The notes: a model not told the origin generated them from the letters alone. 64,000 bases of DNA from Paenibacillus albus (GCF_003952225.1 NZ_CP034437.1:5690001-5754000), one strand, 5' to 3'; positions 43,793 through 54,396 are shown, counted from the stretch's first letter. Translations and numbers: made by a program.

Positions 43793-45250
43793 TCAGTGCG
43801 TCGTCGTCAAATACTCCGCTAATAGCCGGACACCCCAGCCGGTAGCTCCCGCAGTAAGCTGACCCTTGGCCGAAGAGCAATCCTTCGGTCCATTCATATC
43901 GATATGCGCCCATTCCAGCGAAGGATGGACGAACTTGCGCAGAAACAGCGCCGCCATGATCGCACCGCCGCCATTGCCGCTGCTGATATTGGAGGCATCC
44001 GCGTAATCGCTCGCAAGATATCGCTCATACTCATCGACCAGCGGCAGCTGCCACACTTTCTCGCCAAATGGCTCGCCTGCAGCCGTAAGGCCCTTCACGA
44101 ACGAATCATTGCCGAAGATGCCCGCAATGCTTGTTCCGAGAGCGCCAACGACTGAATAAGTAAGTGTCGCCATATCGACTACTTTCTTCGCCCCTAGACT
44201 GTGCGCATAGACAAGCGCGTCCGCCAATATAAGCCTTCCCTCCGAGTCGGTATTGCCAACCTGAATCGTAACGCCATTCGCATAGCGGATTACTTCGCCC
44301 GGAAGCATCGATCGATCAGATGGATTGTTCTCCGCCGAAGGGACGAGCACAACCACATTCGCCGCAGCGGAGGTGCGAACGAGCACATCGAGCGCTCCGA
44401 GCACGCCGGCAGCGCCAGCCATATCCATGCGCATGTCGCTAATATCGTTGTCACGCTTGAGGCTTATGCCGCCCGTGTCGAACGTGATCCCTTTACCTAT
44501 CAGCGCAACAAGCGGCTTCGACGGGTCCGTGCAGTACCGCAGCTCCATGAATACAGGCGGATGAATGCTTCCTTTACCGACTGCAATAACGCCAGTGAAG
44601 CCTCTCTTCCGAAGCTCCTCGCCTTCGTACACCGATACCTGAACGGCTGTGCCGGCAAAGCGCTGCACCGTTCTTTCCGCCAAATCGCGAGGCCGCAGGT
44701 AGTTCGGCGGTTCATTCGTCAAGTCGCGCGCCCACATCGTGCTCTCGGCGCGAGCCTGTCCGAGCTTAATCGCATCTTCCAGCGCTGCCGAGCTCTCGTA
44801 ATCGAAGTAGATGTCGAGATCTAACCTTTCCGATTTCACAGACTTGTAGTGCTCGAACATATAGGTGCCAAGAAGCGTGCCTTCCACCCAAGCTGCAAGC
44901 AGATCAGGCAGCAAGCCGGGCAATTCGGAGGAAGGCGGGCATTGGAGCGCTTCGAATGAGACGAGAGCCGTCATCCGCTTGTCCTTATACAGCGCGCGAC
45001 CGGCGTTCCCCGCTCCGTCTCGAATGCATGCCTGCTGGAATTGCTCGGCTCCGCCAAGCCCGACGAGCAGTAGATCCGGCTGACCGTTCGTACTGTAAAA
45101 CCACGTCACCGCTCCTCTTTCCCCCATATAGGGTTGAAGCGTTGCATGCCGCAGCACCTCTATCGTTTGCGCCAGCTCAGGCAAGCTTTGCGTGAAGCAT
45201 GGCACGATGATGGTCTGAACCGCCGCACTGCGGCTAACTTCGAATTTCAT
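43793..45250 (-). CDS. pepA: Leucyl aminopeptidase, M17 family
   Basis: A 485-residue cytosolic di-metal aminopeptidase that removes N-terminal residues from peptides. The M17 signature NTDSEGRL is at about 329-336 (family NTDAEGRL), the metal ligands are in GKGITFDTGGISLK and DMRMDMAGAAGVLGAL, and the N-terminal macro-like domain is present (normal length). TAGGGGGG lies 8 nt before the ATG. It is the last gene of the leftward iol-lacI-gdpD-pepA row, 36 bp behind gdpD, an unusual companion for inositol genes. Confidence 0.93.
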   Translation of the reverse strand: MKFEVSRSAAVQTIIVPCFTQSLPELAQTIEVLRHATLQPYMGERGAVTWFYSTNGQPDLLLVGLGGAEQFQQACIRDGAGNAGRALYKDKRMTALVSFEALQCPPSSELPGLLPDLLAAWVEGTLLGTYMFEHYKSVKSERLDLDIYFDYESSAALEDAIKLGQARAESTMWARDLTNEPPNYLRPRDLAERTVQRFAGTAVQVSVYEGEELRKRGFTGVIAVGKGSIHPPVFMELRYCTDPSKPLVALIGKGITFDTGGISLKRDNDISDMRMDMAGAAGVLGALDVLVRTSAAANVVVLVPSAENNPSDRSMLPGEVIRYANGVTIQVGNTDSEGRLILADALVYAHSLGAKKVVDMATLTYSVVGALGTSIAGIFGNDSFVKGLTAAGEPFGEKVWQLPLVDEYERYLASDYADASNISSGNGGGAIMAALFLRKFVHPSLEWAHIDMNGPKDCSSAKGQLTAGATGWGVRLLAEYLTTTH

Positions 45251-45286
45251 CGCAAGATCCCCCCTACCGACTCTTTCAAAATAGAA

Positions 45287-46009
45287 CTAGAGCTCTAAAA
45301 GATCTTTACAAAGATTGAGAAGCCGCTCCGGCTTCCGAGTTGTAATGGCATCTACATCCATACGAATCAGCGCTTCCATCGCTTCTTGCTCATTCACCGT
45401 GTACACCCATACTAGCAGCCCAGACGCATGAGCGAGGTCTACTGTCTGCTGCCTGCACGTCGAGTAATGCATGTTCAGTCCAACATAACCGCCTTGAAGC
45501 GCTTGCTGGCATACCCGCTCAGCGAATTCCTCATAATGCTCCGATTGTGCCTCAGTCAGTTGGGTAGGCGTATTCAGCATCACTCTTATATACGGAAAAT
45601 GCTCTGCGAGTAAATCATGTCCTGTAATAAATACCCGGCTTTGCGCTTGCCATTCGTGTACGAGCTTAACTGTAGGCTCGATCGCTTCTTCTGACTTGAT
45701 ATCCAGGTTGAGCAGCAGCCGTTCATTGTCCGATGCACGAAGCACCTGCTCCAGCGTAGCCAGCTCAAAGTCCGCATAGATCGGGTCCAGCAGCACTCTC
45801 ATTTCCGGTTCCTTCAGCTGCTCATAGCTGTATTCCCGCAAGTATGGCGAATCGTCGTGAAGCAGAATTGCGGTACCATCGCTAGCGGCATGCACGTCCA
45901 CCTCGGCGATATGCGCGCCGAATGCCATCGCTTCATAGAAGGAAGCCATCGTATTATCAGGATGGACGCCGCAGCCTGTATGAGCTGCAATCAAAGTTCT
46001 GCACATCAT
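45287..46009 (-). CDS. Glycerophosphodiester phosphodiesterase family protein
   Basis: A 240-residue TIM-barrel phosphodiesterase that would release an alcohol and a polyol phosphate from phosphodiesters such as glycerophosphoinositol. It keeps the metal-site pattern PDNT (17-20), EVDVH (36-40) and the HDD at 51-53, but the usual HRG opening is HTG (AAHTGCG), so the substrate-binding Arg is missing. ATG 46009 or 46006 both fit AAGAGGCG. It lies between lacI and pepA in the iol row; hydrolysis of glycerophosphoinositol could feed inositol to the pathway (inference). Confidence 0.85.
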   Translation of the reverse strand: MMCRTLIAAHTGCGVHPDNTMASFYEAMAFGAHIAEVDVHAASDGTAILLHDDSPYLREYSYEQLKEPEMRVLLDPIYADFELATLEQVLRASDNERLLLNLDIKSEEAIEPTVKLVHEWQAQSRVFITGHDLLAEHFPYIRVMLNTPTQLTEAQSEHYEEFAERVCQQALQGGYVGLNMHYSTCRQQTVDLAHASGLLVWVYTVNEQEAMEALIRMDVDAITTRKPERLLNLCKDLLEL

Positions 46010-46056
46010 AATCGCCTCTTTTCGCGGGAAAAAGGATATAGCCGTCCTAACGCAAG

Positions 46057-47067
46057 TTAGAACGGCCGCCCTGTTGATTGTCTGACGATAAGCTCCGGCT
46101 GCAGTACGACTCGCTTTAATGTTCCCGGCTGCGCGGGCTCGTGCTTGCCAAGGATCAGATCGACAGCAAGCTGGCCCAGCTTGTCGGTTGGTTGTGCAAT
46201 TGTCGTCAGCGCCGGATCAGTTACCGTAGCAAGAATCGTATTGTCAAAGCCGATAATGGAAACTTCATCAGGCACGCGAAGCGATAGATCCTTCGCCGCT
46301 TGCAAAGCGCCGATGGCGAGCAAGTCGTTGCAGCAGAACAAGGCCGTCGGCCGTTCGCCGGTTTCCAGCAGCGCGAATGCATTGCGCTTGCCGTCCTTCA
46401 CCAGGTCTCGTTCACTCGCCTTCACAGACGCCTCGGGCAGCTCGAGCCCCGCTTCTGCCAGTTCATCGCGGAAGCCGCGAATCCGCTCCTGCGAGCTCGG
46501 AATCTTCGCACTCTCAGACAGCACCGCCATTCGCTTATGCCCAAGCTCTATAAGATGGCGAGCCGCCAGCCGTCCGCCCTCGTAATCGTCGATGACAACC
46601 GTATCGACGTCAAGACCAGGCATCTCGCGGGCAATTGCGGCGATCGGCACCGATTTGGCGAGCAGCTTCTCGAGCATTTCTTTGCCGCCCATACCGGTTC
46701 CGATAATGATGCCGTCCACGCGCTTCTGCTCCAGCAGCGACAAGTAGTTCTCGCCTCGTTCATCGCGATTATCCGTACTGCAGATGACGATGCTATAGCC
46801 ATGAATATTGCCCTGATCCTCCACTGCACGAGCAATTTCGGCGAAGAAAGGGTTGGATATGTCCGGAACGAGCAGTCCGAGCGTAAATGTTTTTTTGCCG
46901 GTTAAAGCGGCTGCGATAACGCTTGGCTTGTAGCTCAGCTTCTCCATGACGCTGAAGATGGCGGCGCGACGCTCCTCACTTATTTTACCTTTGCCGTTGA
47001 TCACTTGAGACACTGCTGCTATAGATACACCGGCTTCACGAGCTACGTCGTATATCGTCGCTTTCAT
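46057..47067 (-). CDS. LacI-family transcriptional regulator of the inositol operon
   Basis: A 336-residue regulator: N-terminal helix-turn-helix TIYDVAREAGVSIAAVSQVI (4-23), hinge helix KPSVIAAALTGKK, then a periplasmic-binding-protein-like core with LGLLVPDISNPFFAEIARAV. AGGAAGGAATGG precedes the ATG. It lies 37 bp after iolB and in the same direction. B. subtilis uses the DeoR-type IolR instead, so this is a different kind of iol control. Two near-identical 16-bp palindromes with a central CG, at 54340 and 54397, fit a LacI operator. Confidence 0.93.
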   Translation of the reverse strand: MKATIYDVAREAGVSIAAVSQVINGKGKISEERRAAIFSVMEKLSYKPSVIAAALTGKKTFTLGLLVPDISNPFFAEIARAVEDQGNIHGYSIVICSTDNRDERGENYLSLLEQKRVDGIIIGTGMGGKEMLEKLLAKSVPIAAIAREMPGLDVDTVVIDDYEGGRLAARHLIELGHKRMAVLSESAKIPSSQERIRGFRDELAEAGLELPEASVKASERDLVKDGKRNAFALLETGERPTALFCCNDLLAIGALQAAKDLSLRVPDEVSIIGFDNTILATVTDPALTTIAQPTDKLGQLAVDLILGKHEPAQPGTLKRVVLQPELIVRQSTGRPF

Positions 47068-47104
47068 CGATCCATTCCTTCCTAGGCCTTCTCGCTCACG
47101 AAGC

Positions 47105-47932
47105 TTACTTTAAGTTCGGATTGACCATGATCCATTCATGATCCGGATCGTTATGGAACTTCCACGTACGAACCGGACCGGCCATTACATTCAAATAATA
47201 ACAATCATAGCCCGGCGGCGCGCACACCGGATGATAGCCCTCAGGAACGAGGACGGCCTGACCGTCCTTCACGATGAGCGTCTCATCAAGCGACCTATCA
47301 TCGGTGTAAACACGCTGAATGGCAAAGCCATTTTCTTGTTTGATTTTAAAATAATACGTTTCTTCAAGCAATGATTCATCCGGCAGCGCATTACGATCAT
47401 GCTTATGCGGTGGATAGCTCGACCAGTGCCCGTTCGGCGTGAACACCTCGACGACAAGCAGGCTATCTGCTGACTGCTGCTCTGGCAGAATGTTATGGAT
47501 TTGGCGCTCAATATTGCCGTATCCTCGCGTTTCGCGGCCTACATCCTCTGGTCCAATGAGACGCGCTTCATAACTTCCGCTGCCCGGCGCTTTGCAGATT
47601 GCTGCTTCCAGCACGGTTAACGCTGCAAGCTCGAACTCATCTTCATTCGGTACGTACACCGAATAGGGCGGCGTGCGCTCGAATACGCTCATCCGTTCGC
47701 CGACTTCGCGCCATTCCTTCGCTTTCGTCTTCACATCCGCTTTGCCGCTTAACAGCACGATGCATACTTCAAGGTCTCCAGTAGCCTGCTTAAGCGACTC
47801 CCCCGCCTCAAGGCGAACAACCTCAAAGCCTACATACTCCCATCCCGCCGATTCCGGCGTTATGGCGAGCAAGCGTCCGTTCTCATCCGGCTGCTCCGCC
47901 GGTTTTACGATTAACTTCGACATCTTCGCCAT
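47105..47932 (-). CDS. iolB: 5-deoxy-glucuronate isomerase
   Basis: A 275-residue cupin enzyme converting 5-deoxy-D-glucuronate to 5-dehydro-2-deoxy-D-gluconate. Its family traits are the His cluster HWSSYPPHKHDR (about 175-186), the Glu in LLEETYYFK, and the YHPVCAPPGYDCYYLNVMAG C-terminal part. GGAGTAAGGGAG precedes the ATG; an internal ATG at codon 4 is possible. It lies 15 bp after iolG. Length matches B. subtilis IolB (271). Confidence 0.95.
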   Translation of the reverse strand: MAKMSKLIVKPAEQPDENGRLLAITPESAGWEYVGFEVVRLEAGESLKQATGDLEVCIVLLSGKADVKTKAKEWREVGERMSVFERTPPYSVYVPNEDEFELAALTVLEAAICKAPGSGSYEARLIGPEDVGRETRGYGNIERQIHNILPEQQSADSLLVVEVFTPNGHWSSYPPHKHDRNALPDESLLEETYYFKIKQENGFAIQRVYTDDRSLDETLIVKDGQAVLVPEGYHPVCAPPGYDCYYLNVMAGPVRTWKFHNDPDHEWIMVNPNLK

Positions 47933-47947
47933 TGCTCCCTTACTCCA

Positions 47948-48991
47948 TTATGCGAAATGCAGATGCTGCTCTGCAAGCTGAACTGCTTCATCCGTCTTAA
48001 CCGGCCGCCCCAGCTGAAGCGACAGCTTCGCCGCAAGCGCAGCGCGCTCCGCTCCAAGTGCGTCAGTGCCGCTGACCGGAACCGGCTTGTCATAGATGAT
48101 GCACTCGATAAACATACGCGTCTCTTCTACATAGGCAGCTTGGTAGCGCTCCAGGAAGAAGTGAAGCGGCTTATCGCGATACACCGCTTCCGCCGTACTA
48201 ATCTCTGCCGTATTCGGGTAATCGTTCGTTACGGCAACCGAGCCTTTAGAGCCGAAAACCTCCACTCGCTGATCGTAGCCGTACACCGCTTGGCGGCTGT
48301 TATCAATGACGCCAATTGCGCCGTTGGCAAATTTCAGTGAAACGATCGCCGTATCGACGTCTCCATATTCGGAGAATGCCGGATCAATTAATACCGCGCC
48401 TTGCGTGTAGACCTCAACAATTTCGCTGCCCGAAACGAAACGAGCCATATCGAAATCGTGAATCATCATGTCCATGAACATGCCGCCGGACACGCGGATA
48501 TAATCTTTATGCGGCGGATTCGGATCGCGTGAAGTGATCTTCACGATATGCGTGGAGCCAATTGTCCCGCCTTGAACATGCTCGGCAATCCGCTTGAAAT
48601 TATGGTCGAATCGGCGATTAAATCCGATTTGGAGCTTAACGCCTACTTCCTCTACTGCTTGCGTCGCTTCAATCGTCTGCTTGATGTCCATGCTGACAGG
48701 CTTCTCGCAGAAAATATGCTTACCCGCCGCAGCCGCTTGCTGAATGAGCGGCACATGCGTATCGGTGGACGAGCAGATGAAGATGGCGTCAATATCCGGG
48801 TTCGCAATAATTTCGCCGCTATCTTTCGTTACCGAAGCGATGCCTCGCTCAGCCGCCCAAGCTTCAAGCTCCGGTCCAGCGAACAAGTCACTTACTGCCG
48901 CTACCTCGACCTGCGGCAGGCGAAGCAGATTGTCCACATGGATTTTACCGATGCGGCCTGCGCCAATAATGCCAACTCTAACCTTTTGCAT
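47948..48991 (-). CDS. iolG: Inositol 2-dehydrogenase
   Basis: A 347-residue NAD-dependent dehydrogenase of the Gfo/Idh/MocA family that oxidises myo-inositol to scyllo-inosose, the first step. The Rossmann motif is GIIGAGRIGKIH (7-18), the catalytic Lys lies in CEKPVSMD (about 94-101), and the Asp/His pair in MMIHDFDMARF (about 170-180), all as in IolG. GAGGAGG lies 10 nt before ATG 48991. It lies between iolA and iolB, unlike the B. subtilis order, and is 27 bp after iolA. Confidence 0.93.
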   Translation of the reverse strand: MQKVRVGIIGAGRIGKIHVDNLLRLPQVEVAAVSDLFAGPELEAWAAERGIASVTKDSGEIIANPDIDAIFICSSTDTHVPLIQQAAAAGKHIFCEKPVSMDIKQTIEATQAVEEVGVKLQIGFNRRFDHNFKRIAEHVQGGTIGSTHIVKITSRDPNPPHKDYIRVSGGMFMDMMIHDFDMARFVSGSEIVEVYTQGAVLIDPAFSEYGDVDTAIVSLKFANGAIGVIDNSRQAVYGYDQRVEVFGSKGSVAVTNDYPNTAEISTAEAVYRDKPLHFFLERYQAAYVEETRMFIECIIYDKPVPVSGTDALGAERAALAAKLSLQLGRPVKTDEAVQLAEQHLHFA

Positions 48992-49017
48992 GTGCAATAT
49001 GCCTCCTCTAAGTCTAT

Positions 49018-50481
49018 CTACCAGCGAGTCGTCACCATTTTTTTGCGAGTATAGAACTCTACGCCGTCGCTGCCATTAGCATGCAGATCGCCATAGAAAG
49101 ACTTCTTCCAGCCGGAGAACGGGAAGAACGCCATCGGAGCCGGAACGCCAAGGTTCACGCCAAGCATGCCCGCGTCGATCGTCTCTCTGAACTGACGCAT
49201 ATTCGCGCCGCTCTGCGTAAACAAGCAAGCACCGTTAGCGAAGTCCGAACGGTTAGACAGCTCAATCGCATCCCCAAGCGTCTCTGCGCGAACGATAGAG
49301 AGCACCGGAGCGAAGATTTCGTCCTCCCAAATTTTCATGCCGCCTTGCACACCGTCAAAGATCGTCGGTCCTACAAAATACCCCTCGCCTGAGCAAGCAG
49401 CGTCTTTACGTCCGTCACGAACGAGCAGAGCCCCTTCGTTCTCGCCGATCTCAATATACTTCAGCGTCCGTTCTTTATGCGGTCCGCGAATGACAGGACC
49501 AAGGAATACGCCGTCTTCCATGCCGTTGCCGATCGTAATGCGATTAGCCGCTTCGACCAGTCGGTTAACAAGCGCATCGCCGATATCACCCACAGCGACG
49601 ACGACGGAGCAAGCCATGCAGCGCTCGCCAGCAGAGCCGAAGGCTGCGCTAATGATTTCTTTGACCGTCAGATCCAGATCCGCGTCCGGCATGACGATGG
49701 AGTGGTTCTTCGCGCCGGCCAGCGCTTGAACGCGTTTGCCATGTGCGGATGCCGTTTTGTACACATATTCAGCTACCGGCTGCGAGCCGACGAAGGACAC
49801 CGCTGCGATGCCTGGATGCTCCAAGATGCCATTCACGACATCATGCGCGCCATGCACGATATTAAATACGCCGCTTGGCAAGCCGGCTTCGTGGAACAGC
49901 TCTGCCAGTCGGTTAGCTAGGAGCGGAGTGCGCTCAGATGGCTTCATTACAAAAGAGTTGCCGCATGCGATCGCAAGCGGGAACATCCAGCATGGCACCA
50001 TCATCGGGAAATTGAACGGCGTAATGCCAGCGACGACACCAACCGGATAGCGGTACATGCCCGACTCCAGATTTGAAGCGATATCCGGCAGCTGCTTGCC
50101 CATCATGAGCGTTGGAGCGCCCGCGGCGAACTCGACGCATTCAATGCCGCGCTGCACTTCGCCGTAAGCTTCCGTGTAGCTCTTGCCATTCTCAAGCGTA
50201 ACAAGGCGAGCAAGGGATTCCCAATTATCGATTAGCAGCTGCTGATATTTAAACAGCACGCGTGCGCGGCGCGGAACCGGAGTGCGGCTCCAGCTTTTCG
50301 CAGCTTCCTTCGCAGCCTGAACGGCAGCGTCTACATCCTCCCGTGTGGAGATTGGAACTTGCGCCAAAACCTCCTCCGTTGCAGGATTAAAGACGTTCTC
50401 GTAGCTCGTCGCAGCGGAAGCGATCCATTGCCCGCCGATCCAGTTCCGCAATACTTGTGGTTCTGATTGTGATTGTGTCAT
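49018..50481 (-). CDS. iolA: Methylmalonate-semialdehyde dehydrogenase (acylating)
   Basis: A 487-residue CoA-acylating aldehyde dehydrogenase that turns malonic semialdehyde into acetyl-CoA and CO2, the last step of inositol breakdown. The nucleophile Cys is in [11 protein letters not shown] (about 280-290), and the NAD site in [21 protein letters not shown] lies in the usual position. There is no general-base Glu motif of ordinary ALDHs, as expected for this class. AAGGGG lies 10 nt before the ATG; it starts 25 bp after iolC. Confidence 0.93.
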   Translation of the reverse strand: MTQSQSEPQVLRNWIGGQWIASAATSYENVFNPATEEVLAQVPISTREDVDAAVQAAKEAAKSWSRTPVPRRARVLFKYQQLLIDNWESLARLVTLENGKSYTEAYGEVQRGIECVEFAAGAPTLMMGKQLPDIASNLESGMYRYPVGVVAGITPFNFPMMVPCWMFPLAIACGNSFVMKPSERTPLLANRLAELFHEAGLPSGVFNIVHGAHDVVNGILEHPGIAAVSFVGSQPVAEYVYKTASAHGKRVQALAGAKNHSIVMPDADLDLTVKEIISAAFGSAGERCMACSVVVAVGDIGDALVNRLVEAANRITIGNGMEDGVFLGPVIRGPHKERTLKYIEIGENEGALLVRDGRKDAACSGEGYFVGPTIFDGVQGGMKIWEDEIFAPVLSIVRAETLGDAIELSNRSDFANGACLFTQSGANMRQFRETIDAGMLGVNLGVPAPMAFFPFSGWKKSFYGDLHANGSDGVEFYTRKKMVTTRW

Positions 50482-50506
50482 GCTTGTTAAACCCCTTTTC
50501 TTATCG

Positions 50507-51520
50507 TTAATTCGCAGTGATGAGTCCGTTGTTGCAGTCTTCGATATATTTCAGTACTTGGTTTTCCGATGGCATCGCATCCGAGCAGCTATGGCTCGAA
50601 ATCACGATACATGCCGCTGCGCTGCCGAACTCCATGCATTGCTCAAGCGTCCAGCCGTGCATAATGCCGTGCAGGAAGCCTGCCGCATAGGAATCGCCCG
50701 CGCCGAATGTCTTGATGACTTTTGCCGGGAAGCTCTTCGCGCGATGGCTCTTGTCGTCCGCCGTGTAAGCGATGGAGCCGTCCTTGCCATGCTTGATGAC
50801 GACGATCTTGGCTGCATGATGGAACCACTTCGAAGCGGTCACTTGGTCGCTATGCTCCGGATTCTGTTCGAACACTTCCATCATGTCGAACTCTTCTCTC
50901 GTGCCGAGAATAATATCGCACTGTGCTGCAGCTAGGTTATAATAAACAGCCGTTTCTTCCTTAGAAGTCCACGTATAAGGGCGATAATCCAGATCAAAGG
51001 CGATTACAGTGTCATGCTTCTTCGCATACTCCAGCGCCTGGAATACCGCTTCTCTCGATGGGCTCTGCGCAAGCGCCGTGCCTGAGATAAGAAGCATCTT
51101 CGATCTTGCGATAAGCTCCTCGCTCACCTCTCCAGCTGTAAGCAGCAGGTCAGCAACGTTATCTCGATACATCAGAATGCTGCAGTCCGACGGACTCTTG
51201 ATTTCGGTAAATGCAAGTCCGGTAACCGCACCGCTGTGATCCGTCACCACATTCGACGTTTCAATGTCGTTGCGTTCCAGATAGCTGTGAATGAAGCGTC
51301 CCATCTGGTCGTTCGCGATTTTGCCGATAAACGCGGTCTTGCGCGACAGCCTCGACATGCCAATCGTGATGTTGGCCGGCGAGCCGCCTACGTATTTGGT
51401 AAAGGTCATCGTCTCTTCCATCGGACGGTTGATCTCATTGGCATTAAGGTCGATGCAAAGCCGTCCAATCGCGGTAAAGTCAACTGATTTCTCCTGCGAA
51501 AAGGTTACATATGTCGCCAT
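50507..51520 (-). CDS. iolC: 5-dehydro-2-deoxygluconokinase
   Basis: A 337-residue PfkB-family kinase that phosphorylates 5-dehydro-2-deoxygluconate at C6. It has the N-terminal [16 protein letters not shown] segment and the ATP/anion-hole motif [13 protein letters not shown] (about 270-283) with the catalytic Asp. GAAGGAGAGC lies 9-11 nt before the ATG, inside the end of iolE; the iolE stop is only 3 bp before its start, so the two are translationally linked. No fused aldolase domain is present. Confidence 0.95.
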   Translation of the reverse strand: MATYVTFSQEKSVDFTAIGRLCIDLNANEINRPMEETMTFTKYVGGSPANITIGMSRLSRKTAFIGKIANDQMGRFIHSYLERNDIETSNVVTDHSGAVTGLAFTEIKSPSDCSILMYRDNVADLLLTAGEVSEELIARSKMLLISGTALAQSPSREAVFQALEYAKKHDTVIAFDLDYRPYTWTSKEETAVYYNLAAAQCDIILGTREEFDMMEVFEQNPEHSDQVTASKWFHHAAKIVVIKHGKDGSIAYTADDKSHRAKSFPAKVIKTFGAGDSYAAGFLHGIMHGWTLEQCMEFGSAAACIVISSHSCSDAMPSENQVLKYIEDCNNGLITAN

Positions 51521-51523
51521 CGT

Positions 51524-52429
51524 CTACTGCTCTCCTTCTTCTGCAATGAGGGAATCGAGATATTGGAGCGCTCGTGCTGCATAGTCATAAGCCGGGTGCA
51601 GGTGCGGATCCTGCTCGCCTTCAAGCAGCGCCCAACCTTCGTAATTACGGCTGACCAGCTCATTGATGATGGGAGCAAAATCAATACAGCCGTCGCCAGG
51701 AACCGTGAACACGCCTTTGCGAATACAAGTGATGAAGTCGGATTTCTCATCGCGCGCCTCTGCCAGCACCTCAGGACGGATATCCTTCAAATGTACATAA
51801 GCTACTCGATCGTAGTGCTTCTGCAGCACGGACAGCGGGTCAGCACCACCGTAGTAAGCATGGCCCGTATCAAACAACAAGTACACGAGGTTCGGATCGG
51901 TCAGCTCCATCAGCTTGTCGATCTCCTCCGGCCGCTCGACGACCGTTCCGCCGTGATGATGATACGTCAGCTTCAAGCCGTATTCCTTGGCAATTGCGCC
52001 TGCAGCATTTAATCCCTTCGCCAGCGCTTCCCACTGCTCCTCATTCAGACGCTGAACTTCGCTTGGCGATTGCCGTAGATCAAAGTGCAGCGAGCCTCCT
52101 GCCTCACAGGTGCTGATAACCGTGCTGCCCATTTCCTTGAGAAACTTTGCATGCGCTCTATATGCTTCAAGCTCCGCCTCATGATAGGACGGATCAGAGA
52201 ACAATACGGACTTCCACTGAGACGTCAGGCTGATGCCACGGCTTGCTAGCTCTTGCTTCAATACTTCTTGGTCAGTTGGAAATTTGCGCCCCATCTCCGT
52301 GCCGGTAAGACCTAGCTTCTGGATTTCGTCTACGATTTGCTCGAACGTCGTCGCGTCGCCGTGCTCTTTCACATCCTCGCCCACCCAGTTAATCGGATGA
52401 ATGCCGAGTCGAAACGGTATGTTTTTCAT
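51524..52429 (-). CDS. iolE: Inosose dehydratase
   Basis: A 301-residue TIM-barrel enzyme of the xylose-isomerase-like group that dehydrates scyllo-inosose to the trihydroxy-dione. Metal-site residues appear in HHHGGTVVERPEE (about 155-167), LLFDTGHAYYGG (about 185) and HLKDIR (about 212). It starts FRLGIHPINWVGED, typical of IolE. GAGGAGG lies 8 nt before the ATG. The gap to iolD is 17 bp. Confidence 0.95.
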   Translation of the reverse strand: MKNIPFRLGIHPINWVGEDVKEHGDATTFEQIVDEIQKLGLTGTEMGRKFPTDQEVLKQELASRGISLTSQWKSVLFSDPSYHEAELEAYRAHAKFLKEMGSTVISTCEAGGSLHFDLRQSPSEVQRLNEEQWEALAKGLNAAGAIAKEYGLKLTYHHHGGTVVERPEEIDKLMELTDPNLVYLLFDTGHAYYGGADPLSVLQKHYDRVAYVHLKDIRPEVLAEARDEKSDFITCIRKGVFTVPGDGCIDFAPIINELVSRNYEGWALLEGEQDPHLHPAYDYAARALQYLDSLIAEEGEQ

Positions 52430-52446
52430 TGTGAATGCCTCCTCGT

Positions 52447-54312
52447 CTACAGTAGGGTAATGGATCGTATTTTCTCGTTCATCGCTTGACCTGCTTTAGT
52501 GACATTGGCGCTCTCCGATACCTCTGGCACGCCAACGTTCCACCATGACTCGTAGCCGCCAGTTCCTGTACCTGGTACGACTGGAACCTCGATCAGCGTC
52601 GATACCGTCTCCTGCTTCGCTTGCTCGATCGCAGCTTTCAGTTCTTCTGCATTATTTGCTTTGAAAGATTTAGCTCCAAGCGCTCTCGCATGCGCGGCAA
52701 AATCAATCTGCATGTACTCCCCTGTAAGGCGGCCCGTCTCTTCGGAGCGGTAGCGGAACTCGTTGCCGAAGCCTGCGCTGCCTTGGCTCTTCTGCAAGCC
52801 GTGAATACATTGGAAGCCGTGGTTGTCGAGCAGCAGCACCGTAATTTTGCGACCTTCCTGCAAGCTTGTAACAAGCTCCGAGTGAAGCATCAGATAGCCG
52901 CCGTCTCCGACAAGCGCATATACTTCCCGATCAGGCTCCGCAAGTGCGACGCCGAATGCGCCTGCAATCTCGTAGCCCATGCAGGAGAAGCCGTATTCCA
53001 TGTGGTACGTCTTAGGCTCAACCGGTCTCCATACCCGGTGCAAGTCACCTGGCATGCTGCCTGCCGCACAAACGATCACCGAGCTCGGATCAATCGTCTC
53101 TTGAATGACGCCGAGCGCGCGGGTTTGAGCAAGGCCAAGCTCGTGTTCAATCGCGAACAAACGGTCGACCTCGCCATCCCATTCACGCTTCAGCGCGGCA
53201 ATCGCTCCTTCGCTGTAGCTGCTTGCGTACTGTACATCTGCAAGCGCTGCGTGCAGCGCGATGAGTCCTTCCTTGGCATCAGCGGTAATCGCTACTCCGT
53301 TCAGCTTGGAGGAATCGAATGCGCTGACATTTATGTTAACGAACTGGACATCTGGGTTCGTGAAGGCTGATTTGGATGCTGTCGTGAAGTCAGAATATCG
53401 TGTGCCTAAGCCGATAATGAGGTCTGCTTCCTGCGCCAGCTTGTTCGCTGCGAGCGTACCTGTTACTCCGACTCCGCCCACATTTAACGAATGATTCCAA
53501 GGCAGCACGCTCTTGCCTGCTTGCGTCTCTGCAACCGGAATGTGATACGCTTCTGCAAAAGCAGCCAGCTCGCGCGTCGCATCGGCATATAGCACGCCGC
53601 CGCCTGCTACGATTAGAGGCTTCTTCTTCTGAGCGATTAGCGCTGCCGCACGTTTGATCGCATCAGGCGCCGGAGGACGGCGGTCGATATAATGAACTTT
53701 GCGCTCAAAGAAGGAGAGCGGATAATCGTAGGCTTCTGCCTGCACATCCTGTGGGAGCGCAAGGGTAACGGCACCCGTCTCAGCCGGATCCGTAAGCACC
53801 CGAATCGCTTGAACCGCCGCTGTCATTAGCTGCTCCGGTCTTACGATACGATCCCAATATTTGCTGACCGACTTGAACGGCTCATTCGCCGAAATGGTGT
53901 AATCGCTTACAACTTCCAGTTGTTGCAGCACTGGGTCCGGCTGTCTACTTGCGAAATTGTCGCCGGGCAGTAATAGTACCGGAATCCGATTCACCGTCGC
54001 AGTTGCAGCTGCTGTAATCATGTTCAGCGCGCCGGGACCAATCGAAGAGGTGCAGGCATAGATCTGCTTGCGATTCTTCTGTTTGGCAAAAGCAGCCGCG
54101 GCATGAACCATCCCCTGCTCGTTCTTGCCTTGTACATAGACGAGCTCGCCAGCCGCATTTTCCAGCGCTTCGCCAAGTCCCGTCACGTTGCCATGTCCAA
54201 AGATGCCCATGACGCCCTTCACAAACTTAATTTCTTCGCCGTCCACCGATATGTACTGCTGGTCCAGAAACTTCAGAAGTGCTTGCGCCATCGTTAATCG
54301 AATCGTGCTCAT
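52447..54312 (-). CDS. iolD: 3D-(3,5/4)-trihydroxycyclohexane-1,2-dione hydrolase
   Basis: A 621-residue thiamine-diphosphate enzyme that opens the cyclic dione to 5-deoxy-glucuronate. The N-terminal Pyr domain has [15 protein letters not shown] with the catalytic Glu near 65 ([13 protein letters not shown]), and the C-terminal PP domain has the GDGG(YLML) motif. Total length and N-terminus match IolD. AGGAGG lies 5 nt before the ATG. It heads the nine-gene row; the 142-bp stretch upstream to the chemoreceptor terminator holds two palindromic operator candidates. Confidence 0.95.
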   Translation of the reverse strand: MSTIRLTMAQALLKFLDQQYISVDGEEIKFVKGVMGIFGHGNVTGLGEALENAAGELVYVQGKNEQGMVHAAAAFAKQKNRKQIYACTSSIGPGALNMITAAATATVNRIPVLLLPGDNFASRQPDPVLQQLEVVSDYTISANEPFKSVSKYWDRIVRPEQLMTAAVQAIRVLTDPAETGAVTLALPQDVQAEAYDYPLSFFERKVHYIDRRPPAPDAIKRAAALIAQKKKPLIVAGGGVLYADATRELAAFAEAYHIPVAETQAGKSVLPWNHSLNVGGVGVTGTLAANKLAQEADLIIGLGTRYSDFTTASKSAFTNPDVQFVNINVSAFDSSKLNGVAITADAKEGLIALHAALADVQYASSYSEGAIAALKREWDGEVDRLFAIEHELGLAQTRALGVIQETIDPSSVIVCAAGSMPGDLHRVWRPVEPKTYHMEYGFSCMGYEIAGAFGVALAEPDREVYALVGDGGYLMLHSELVTSLQEGRKITVLLLDNHGFQCIHGLQKSQGSAGFGNEFRYRSEETGRLTGEYMQIDFAAHARALGAKSFKANNAEELKAAIEQAKQETVSTLIEVPVVPGTGTGGYESWWNVGVPEVSESANVTKAGQAMNEKIRSITLL

Positions 54313-54339
54313 GAGAACCTCCTAGTTATTTTATAATAA

Positions 54340-54355
54340 GGTTAAGCGCTTTACC
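54340..54355. promoter_or_regulatory. LacI-type operator O1 upstream of iolD
   Basis: GGTTAAGCGCTTTACC, a 16-bp palindrome with one mismatched pair and the central CG typical of LacI-family operators, lies 28 bp before the iolD ATG, where it would block transcription. Confidence 0.65.
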
Positions 54356-54396
54356 CGAGCTTAAAATAATAGCGCCAATCACACATTTCAGTTGCA

